Position numbers and translations under genes: made by a program. A stretch of 64,000 nt of DNA from Atopsyche davidsoni (taxonomy: Eukaryota > Arthropoda > Insecta > Trichoptera > Hydrobiosidae). Of the stretch, positions 56,269-64,000 are shown piece after piece (within the stretch, counting starts at the first letter, position 1; every line of letters begins with the position of its first letter). The stretch lies in NCBI GenBank assembly GCA_022113835.1, contig JAILWY010000002.1, forward strand, positions 6,674,501 to 6,738,500. Reading direction: 5' to 3'. The notes under the pieces were generated by a model. It saw nothing but the letters and a program-made list of their open reading frames with translations, made no database searches and was not told the origin of the DNA.

Positions 56269-58844
56269 GGCAAGAGCGGCAGCCTGCAGCGTCTATGGCG
56301 GGCTTCTGCGTCATTTAATTAGTTTTAAATCTCCTGAAAATCTGTAATACTATGCTCAAATTGCTCGCTAATGCTTTAAAAATTTATAAAATTCACTAAT
56401 CATCGCTGCATTAAAAAATGTAAATACTTTCATTCTATATTTTCTAAAATAATCTATTCACCCGTAAAACAACAAGAAAAATCCTCCAAAAAATATTTAT
56501 TATTCTTCACACGTTTTATTTTAACTAGGACTGCATTCACCAACCTATTCTGTTAGCATTTAATACAAATAATATATTTTTAATGTGACAAGTTTCACCA
56601 ACATTTTAAAACAGAGCATTAATCACAAATATATATTTTATTGATAATATTTAACTCGTCCTCTACTCCAACGGTGGGAAAAAATTTTACCAATTGACTT
56701 ACTGTAAAAATGTAATTGACATTAAGATCGGTTAATTTGACTTTAAAGACGTTTCTCATGTTAATATATAATTTTAAAAAAATGCTTTACGTATATTTGT
56801 TTTGCCTTGGGTACTTAGAATTTAAAATTATCTACGCAAATAGAAAAATTAAAGGAGTTTTGTATAAAGTGCAAGAGCGCATGCACCGGGACGCAGATAA
56901 ACAAGAATATCTTAAGTTTCTCCATCGCTTCCAAACCATTGTTACGCGAGAACTTACTTACGAAAAAAAAATCATTTTATTAATTTGTGGATAATTTTCG
57001 AAAAAAACCCTATCACTATTTTAGTTCAATATGCAAGAAAAATCCGGATTTATTGAAGTATATTTGATAATTATCATTGACAACGAAAGAATATAATTTA
57101 AGTCACTATTTTTGTATCATAAAAACTATAATCAATTTACTAAGTTCGCTTTTATTCCAATATAGCAATGGGTATATTTGTAAACACTCTCAGGTTGACA
57201 TCGTCGGTAAATAATTTAATCTTTTATGTTTTCTATAATGCTATCTTCGACATCTCTTCCCTTCAAATTATTTGGTATTGAGTACGTATAAAGTACTTCG
57301 GCGAATTTTGGCTATATAAGGAGCAGTTGAATACGGTTCACAGGAAAGAAGCAAAACCTACATGACACATCTGAGAAAACCAAAAGAGATTACACAGAAA
57401 ACCAAGTTATATGTTAAAATAAAGATAAAAAAAAAATCTTAAAATAAACCTTATAAAAGTAAAAAAGAGATTTTTTTATCTTGAACAACGGCAATATTAT
57501 ATAAATATTATCTATAACCAACTTTGTAGGTCTCATGGGAGCACTTCGCGTTGTATATAATACCACCATTATAGCTTCCATGTACTGCTATATATTCCAT
57601 AAGACTATGAATTTGGTATAAGAGAGAATAACAAGAGTTTCGGTCGTAGACTTTAGGAAAAGAGCAGGTAGGGACGGGATCTGTACAAAGTTTTCAAGGC
57701 ACATTCGACTGACTAGGCAATATAATGTGCTAGCACGTGTCCACAGAATTATTGAGCATATTACAGGAAAGCAAACTATACATATTTGTTTTTATATATG
57801 TATAATAGCTTTACAAGAAAAAACCATGCATATTATACAAATACCGTCAAAAAAATTTTTTTTAAAACACACATTTATATGTTCAATATTTTTGGTAAAA
57901 AGGTAATCAATGGAATTCCGTTTTGATATTTTAAATAAAGGATTTTTTTGTTTTTTTTGTAAATAGTTTCGCCGTTGACGAGAAAAAATGTAATTTTCAA
58001 ATAAAGTGTAGAAATGCAGAACTTGTTTAAAAATGCCGACGAGATAGGTTGGTGAAACTAGTCACAGTAAAAAATATGTCGAAAAACCACGAATGTATTA
58101 AATATTATATAATATCATTTTAGATTAAACAAAAACATTTTAATAATTCTAAGCAAAGCATTTTTCTTTTTTTCTATGTAACAAGCAAACAGTTGTTTCA
58201 TAACAGCTACTAGCAATTATGAGAGAGCAAGCAAAGTTATATTTATTAATATTTGCGATACAAGCTCAGAAGCCCGTGGTCAGGCGTGTTTTAATAAAAT
58301 TTCATTATTTAACATTCGACTGAATAATATCCACTAAATGGAATGCGTGCTAACATTATTTTATATTGCAAACGAAAGTAAATTATTAATTAAATAAAAA
58401 CTATAAGAAATCTAATATATATTGTCAGCCTGTTTTTGCGATACGAGGCAACATAACGAACCCTTACAAATAAACTAATATAAACATATTCAAAATAAAG
58501 CCTATAAACTAAACACAAGAGTTACCTGCCTTTAATAAACATAATTGAATGACACATCGTTTGAAAAAGCATTGTCTATTTAAACACATATTTCTATTTT
58601 TAAGCGACTCCGAGAGCGATCCTTTGACAAATTCCTTTAGGAAACCCTGCGCTGGACTATTGTACTGTAATGTATTTTTAATTAAATTAAAATTAACAGA
58701 TCGTCTGCCGTTGCATTTCCTTTGAGTCGTTAGATTAAAAAGCTTTCGCCAAACAAGGAAGCGCCTAATTATTTTAAAAGCTCTAATTACACGACGCCTT
58801 TTTGCACACTTTTTGACAAAACGATAAACTATTATTTCACTTAT
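56269..58844. other. AT-rich noncoding, no gene recognised
   Basis: About 2.6 kb. The 92-codon plus frame 56716-56994 ends in a charged stretch (KVQERMHRDADKQEYLKF...) but has no domain or splice support. Confidence 0.45.
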
Positions 58845-58910
58845 TCACAATTTTTTCTTCAAGTGCCACTTTTCACAGGAGGTTGGTGATCATTTCAATG
58901 AACGCATAGG
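58845..58910 (-). mobile_element. LINE 3'-end relic (minus)
   Basis: The minus strand reads GAAATGATCACCAACCTCCT, then GTGAAAAGTGGCACTTGAAG, matching 50625 (ATGATCACCAACCTCCTTTG) and 33195 (GGCACTTGAAGAAG). It joins these tails into one family consensus. Confidence 0.5.
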
Positions 58911-59449
58911 CATATTTAGTTCAAAAAATATGCCCCGAATAGGATACATTATGCTATTTTACGTGCGTATATTACGCTTTTTCGTTCCCACTTTATTTTT
59001 TAATAAAACTATTTATAACTAGACTGCACACAAAGTTTCAATTTCAATCTGTCAAAACAATTTTAAATTTTAAAATTTGCGTATATTTGATATCAGTCAA
59101 CCAAAATATGATGCCACGAAAGCAAGACAGAGTGTTATGTATGTCATTTTTGCGACGAAAATTGAGCGCTCACTTGGCATTCTTGAACGCGAATAATAAT
59201 GATCCGTTGACATTCAATACAGCCAATTTAAAATATTAGCACAGACGTCATTTTAATGTGATAATATGTTAAGTTCAAAATTTAAAAAATCAAGTCAATT
59301 TTTTTTTACAAAAGCCAATAACATGGCATGCTATGATTTAACGAGTAGAGTACTTATCGCACAAAATGATTTTATTATTTGAGTCATGGGTATATTGAAA
59401 ATGACTTTCGATGCATGTGAGATTCTTGTTCGTATATTGTAAAATTGTA
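58911..59449. other. AT-rich noncoding
   Basis: Nothing recognised. Confidence 0.45.
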
Positions 59450-59780
59450 GTAGGGCGGACCGGTTTTATGGGGTTGAGCAGTGCTGTATAGAACCTACAT
59501 GATGGACCTTCAGAAAGTCACAGCGCCTAACCTCAAAAGCGTAAAATTGATGCGCACTTACCGAGGGTCTAAGGCGCTTCGCGACCGTGACATCTGGAGC
59601 CAGGCTCGGGCGCTGCAGCCGCCGCCCTCATCCAGCCACAGAGCTCGCCCTCCTTCACTCCCTGGACCACAGCCCGGTTTAAACTATGCGGATGTCTCAG
59701 CAGGTTTCAGGGTGCCCTGATCAATTATTCACGATGAGCCGGCATTCCCCGAACACTGTTGTAAATAATAAACGTTAAGT
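59450..59780. other. GC-rich island with frames on both strands
   Basis: A plus frame of 79 codons (59481-59720) and a minus frame ending at CCCTCG|GTAAGTGC (GT at about 59561) overlap. The minus donor is perfect but its acceptor is weak. The plus frame is proline/arginine-rich at its end. No domain on either strand; regulatory DNA is equally likely. Confidence 0.3.
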
Positions 59781-60724
59781 AATTGATATTTCCACTGTTA
59801 CTCTGCGAGTGTTTTTGCCCCGTTCAAGGATGGGGATGTTTTGATTTAATTAGGGGTGTATTTAAATAAGCAGCGATGTTGGTATACTCGGCTCAATTGG
59901 TGGTTTGTGGAGTCATTGTGAATTATTTTGTGGGTATATGAATATAGGAAACGTAATATCATAACCCCCTATTGTTAAATACGGTTATTATGTTTAGTGT
60001 TTGCATCGTTTGGTTGTGTAGTTTAATCTATCAAGAGATAGTATATTGACATGTTCATGTATTTATATTCAAAGGATCAATGAAAGCTCTTTGTTGTCAT
60101 CGTATTTGATCAGTGATCTTGTAAATATCTTCTGTTTTATTATTTTTCAAAATTTATGTAAACAAATATTTTATTAAATATAATATAATGATTAGATATT
60201 ATTTGTGATTATTTATTTTATTTTATAGTTATTGGGAATAAATTTAGATTATAATAATTATATCTCTTTTTTAAATGAACACAAAAATCGAAGCCTTACA
60301 ATAAAAATGATTAAGAAGTAGTAGAAAAAAATATATAATTATTATTATAAAAACCTAACTGTGCATAAAAAAATTATAATTTTCAATGGTTTGATACATT
60401 AAAAATTAATAACCGAGACTTTATTTTGTTATTTAAGATAAAAAAATGTATTTTAAATTTTGTGAAAGTTTGATTGATTTTTAGCGAATCTGATCGATAT
60501 TTTCAAATAGGTAGTATTGTCAAGCATTATATATTGAAAAAAATGACTTATAATATTACGTATTATTATTCCTCCTTGTAAGCACTATTATTTAAACAGT
60601 CATTTATAATCAAATTTTTTATTTTTTTTTCATAGACGCGATATTTATATAATATATAAATAATAAAAACAAGCCACTGTTAATAAATCTAAGTTTGTCT
60701 GTACGTCTAAGTTTTTCAATTCTC
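59781..60724. other. AT-rich noncoding, no gene recognised
   Basis: Nothing recognised. Confidence 0.5.
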
Positions 60725-60920
60725 CGTCATTAATTTCACTTACGCCAAATTCCCAAAGTGTATTCATTCTTCCGAAGCCGCGCTCACTCCATAAGCCAAT
60801 TCGGCAAACAATCAATCATCAAACACGGGCGGGCGTATCTCCGACCTTCCCGCATCCAGAGACGCCGCCTCAGAGGGACCAGCTTATACATGTTCCGCGT
60901 CTGAGCACGATCAGTTGCCG
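60725..60920. other. GC-richer island, candidate regulatory block
   Basis: CpG-rich 60825-60900, preceded by CAATCAATCATCAAACACGG. A minus GTAAGTG at 60740 is donor-like without an acceptor. Confidence 0.3.
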
Positions 60921-61059
60921 TATAATTCTCGAATATTTTTTAAGTTTTTCTACTTCCACCAGCACGTACTGCAAATAAATCGCCAAGAATATCTATGTTG
61001 TACCTTTTGTTTTGTCGTCACTCATATGAGTACTCGTGTTTTCACTACTGAATCACATT
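60921..61059. other. Noncoding spacer
   Basis: Nothing recognised. Confidence 0.4.
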
Positions 61060-61500
61060 CCTCCAGTCCTCCTAGCAGACAGTGCTGATGATCTACAGAT
61101 CCTAGTCGACAGAGTCAACGATGCTAGTCGTAGGTACGGCCTCTATGCTCAAGAGATATAACACTAAAATCTCGCTGGAGATTCATCAAGTGTTATGTCG
61201 TCTCAGTTTGGACACTCAAGACGGCTACTATGTGAAGAATTGAGGCGGCAGAAATGTGACTTTATAGGAGAATCCTTATAATACCATGAGTTGACCGCGT
61301 CACAAATGAGAGCCTTGAATAGAATGCGCAAAGCAAGAGAACTCTTAACGTTGGTAAGAAACGTAAGGTCTCCTATTTCGGCAACATTTTTCGTAATCCA
61401 AATTAGTGAGACTGGCCCAGGATAGAAATATGTTCGATAAAAAAGGCACTAATTTCCAGAAGAAGAAGAAAGTTTTAAGTTCACGCATAAGGGTTGTTTA
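61060..61500 (+). mobile_element. LINE reverse-transcriptase relic, C-terminal half
   Basis: Conceptual reading with frameshifts and stops gives ADSADDLQILVDRVNDASRR (from 61075), RRYGLYA, FIKCYVVSVWTLKTATM, RIEAAEM, YRRIL, VDRVTNESL, KKRKVSYFGNIFRN (61356-61397) and VRLAQDRNMFDKKG. This is the order of the end of the RT domain and the C-terminal region in insect endonuclease-reverse transcriptase LINEs (...LVDRVNEASRRYGL...YGCETWTL...RLEAFEM..YRR.L...VTNEEVL...R.VAYLGHI.R...). The catalytic YADD region is missing or collapsed, and two expected tryptophans are TGA. A (GAA)n-like stretch follows the end. Clearly dead. Confidence 0.85.
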
Positions 61501-63225
61501 CACATATTTTTCCCTACATAAACTCAATCACGAAAATGGAGAAGCCATGTACGCTAAGTACGTTAGCATAGCCCAAAGAACTATTGTTATCTAAATAAAA
61601 GAAAATGATAAATCTTGAAATTTAGTATGTCGTAAAATATATTTTAATCGCTTATTTATTAACTAATAACACCCATAATATATTGCTCAGCTTACCAAAG
61701 TGCCCCATGCATCATGTCTATTTTAAAATTCCCAGTGCATGTAAGACAATGCGGCGTAAGCTGCGAGACCGCTGCACATGGACTGGTCCAGTTTTAGATG
61801 GACTGACCGACTAAATGTAAACACTGGCACGTCTTGTAAACATTCTTATGTTATTTGCTGTTTCCTTATTTGATGCAGGTCAGAACATAAGATCGTTGGA
61901 CCGGACGACGGACACACGATTGGAATACGAATAAAGGTTTTGATTTTCCTTCTCTGGGGAGATAAGCTATAATTGATATTTATGTGTGAAATTCCTATAT
62001 TCAATAATAACATTTAATTATTGTAATTTCGATATATTTATTGAAATTATTAATATACACTTTATATCGGTAAATACTAACTGCATTGGAGGGAAATTTA
62101 TTATTTTAGATAATCTAAATGAAATCAAATGAAAAAAAACAACTTTTCAAAATAACTAACTGAAATATTCAAATAATAATGTATAACTCAGTGTTTGTGT
62201 ACAATAATATTATTTTTGTTTAGATTTGTAAACGATTCTTTATTATTGATAAGAAACTAAGAGAATGTTGAAATATAGGATATTTCATATCAAATTTATC
62301 TCTAAAAAAAATCACTGATATGTTCTTAATGCTTTGAAAAATAGGTTGGCCAAAAAGAAATATAGTTATTGGATTTATAAAGAATAATGTTTATAAATGG
62401 TTTATCTGAAAGTAGCATATTATTATCTCTTTTGTGGATTGTCATTTTCTGGATAAACTACAGGACAAAGAAACATTCTGCGGGATGAGCAAATTGTTCA
62501 TAAATATCGTGTTCATGTGAACAAAAAATATTTGTGCTGAAAGATCTTTCCTCCATAAAAGTTTTTAACATAAATCAATTTTGTTTATTTATAATCAGGT
62601 GGGGTAGAGAGCATTATTAATTTATTTTAAATTTAACGCATATTTTCTAATGGATTAAATATTCACTTCTCGCCCTTTGCATCGCTTCTAAAGATAGATA
62701 TTATATGTATGGGTGTATTGTAAAACATGCCAATATCCAACCAGAGGATAACAAAGATCATTTCTCACTGGGAGATGGTTTCTTTGAAAAGAGCTATTTT
62801 TCATTCGTATGGAAGTCAGGAAACCAGCGGAGAGCTGGTAATGTACTATCAAGTATTGTGAAGCGAAAGGAAAACTAAAAGTTGTTGCAGCAAGAATCTA
62901 TATTCTACCGTAAACAGAAACGAAGATGGAGCTTGGAAAGCTCCCAGTTTTTTGTTTACCTAGCGTCGGCCATACATCATGCAACCTCTACATCTTTGTA
63001 CCACAACTGTATTATCAATTTTCTATAAGGCGTATTTTATATCACTCTCTATTTAAAACAAAAAGCCTCATGCTTTATAAATTGATAAACATTGTTTTTT
63101 ATTATTATATATTTTAAAAAGAATTTTTACCTTTCAATAAAAATGATAAAATCAAAATATATTTTGGTAGTCTGAAGCTTAAGCCTATATTTACCTGAAA
63201 ATAAATCTACGTTGCTAAAATTGTC
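61501..63225. other. Mostly AT-rich noncoding
   Basis: 61690-61960 is GC-richer. CCTTATTTGATGCAG (ends about 61879) is acceptor-like, followed by about 30 open codons and an AATAAA at about 61930 (see findings). 62690-62950 is mixed, with nothing recognised. Confidence 0.4.
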
Positions 63226-63274
63226 TTTAATTTAATTTATTAATAATTACACATTGTTAATAAATTAAATTAAA
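63226..63274. repeat. A/T-only 18-bp inverted repeat
   Basis: TTTAATTTAATTTATTAA (63226-63243) is perfectly complementary to 63257-63274 around a 13-nt loop. Confidence 0.85.
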
Positions 63275-63719
63275 GCTTGTTCCGTTTTAATTTAAGCTTT
63301 CATATTTTTTACTACAAACTATAGTTTTAATAAGATATTAAAATGATTTGTATATTGTTTGATTATATTTTTAGTGTTACAAATTAAACAAAAAAATATT
63401 ATCTCTAAAAGTGTATTTTAAATTTTACAAAGACCGAGTTGTCTTTATTAATAACTCATTAAATATATATAATATGTTTCCAATTATTCACGAATATACA
63501 CGAAAGAAAAAGAATGCTAGTAAAAGAAAGTTTTTCTAACAACAAACAAATAACACGAAAAAGACCCCTACAATTTCTGGCATGGCTCGCCCATCAACGC
63601 AAGAATAATTACATCTAAATTAGCACAATCCCATTAAATATAGCAAAAGTCTAATTATATATGTTACATAACAACTTAATAACGTCGTTAAGGGTGGTTT
63701 ATATAAAAGCAAAATGTCT
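63275..63719. other. AT-rich noncoding
   Basis: Nothing recognised. Confidence 0.45.
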
Positions 63720-63810
63720 AGCGCCGAAAGCTTCTTATTGAATTATATACTGAAGTGTCTGCGCCCTTCCCAGGAGCGCCCCTGTACCAGGCCGTCTGGA
63801 AAATTCTTTG
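63720..63810. other. Small GC-richer patch
   Basis: CTGCGCCCTTCCCAGGAGCGCCCCTGTACCAGG region; no frame. Confidence 0.2.
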
Positions 63811-64000
63811 ATATCCAATCGATTACGTATTAGATCATATTGATATTTAATTGAAATAAATGTTATTTGCGATCGGAGATATTAATTGATAATTATTTAT
63901 GATATGTGACTATGAGAATTGTGAAAGAAAAGTGATAGTCTCTTGACTTCTCGCTATACTGCAAAAACGTATACGCTATGTGTGCAAATCGAAACGCTAT
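63811..64000. other. AT-rich noncoding to window end
   Basis: Nothing recognised. Confidence 0.4.

Noticed and set aside
1..64000. CRISPR array, bacterial operon or prophage
   Set aside because: No regularly spaced identical repeats with unique spacers, no ribosome-binding-site-led genes; composition, SINEs and LINE relics indicate a eukaryote.

Overview
The window looks like AT-rich insect nuclear DNA, probably lepidopteran although the order is a guess. Support comes from the base composition with long (TA)n tracts, three TTAGG-type units at 3994-4009, tRNA-derived SINE relics, relics of an insect-type 'endonuclease-reverse transcriptase' LINE, a Helitron terminus and TTAA-flanked elements. 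No complete protein-coding gene, rRNA, functional tRNA or CRISPR array is visible. It reads as the inside of very long introns or as a gene desert.

Layout. Long AT-rich stretches alternate with more than 35 GC-richer islands of about 100-400 bp, one every 1-3 kb. The islands are full of CpG and of factor-binding-type words (homeodomain P3 and K50 sites, a POU octamer, CRE, TCF, NK2 and YY1/Pho sites), as expected of regulatory DNA around a developmental gene. Several islands also carry short open frames bounded by splice-like signals. Plus-strand candidates lie at 7137-7220, 31602-31900, 35934-36193, 37600-37758, 44484-44729, 52921-53033 and 56225-56268; minus-strand candidates lie at 23776-23901 and 56002-56188. 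Those at 37600-37758, 44484-44729 and 52921-53033 agree in splice phase. None gives a protein I recognise, so all are candidates only.

Mobile DNA. Relics of one LINE family occur at about 6388, 33195, 38528, 50464, 58845 (minus strand) and 61060. A piggyBac-like N-terminal relic lies beside ~200-bp tandem repeats (4031-4801). tRNA-type SINEs lie at 10255 (minus), 10725, 44800 (minus) and 51922 (minus), and a small MITE sits between the first two. A Helitron 3' end is at 52159. A TTAA-flanked family has two copies: 33934-34708 has become a long foldback with a perfect 17-bp hairpin at its junction, while 37803-38400 has a simpler form. Two further dispersed families have four copies (505, 2160, 7385, 41595) and three copies (6268, 39352, 50130). 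Minisatellites or local duplications are at 18036-18395, 28421-28660, 40004-40345 and 49274-49530.

The clearest new points are the foldback element with its hairpin, the Helitron terminus, and the set of island-embedded candidate exons. The exons need transcript data and cross-species alignment to decide.
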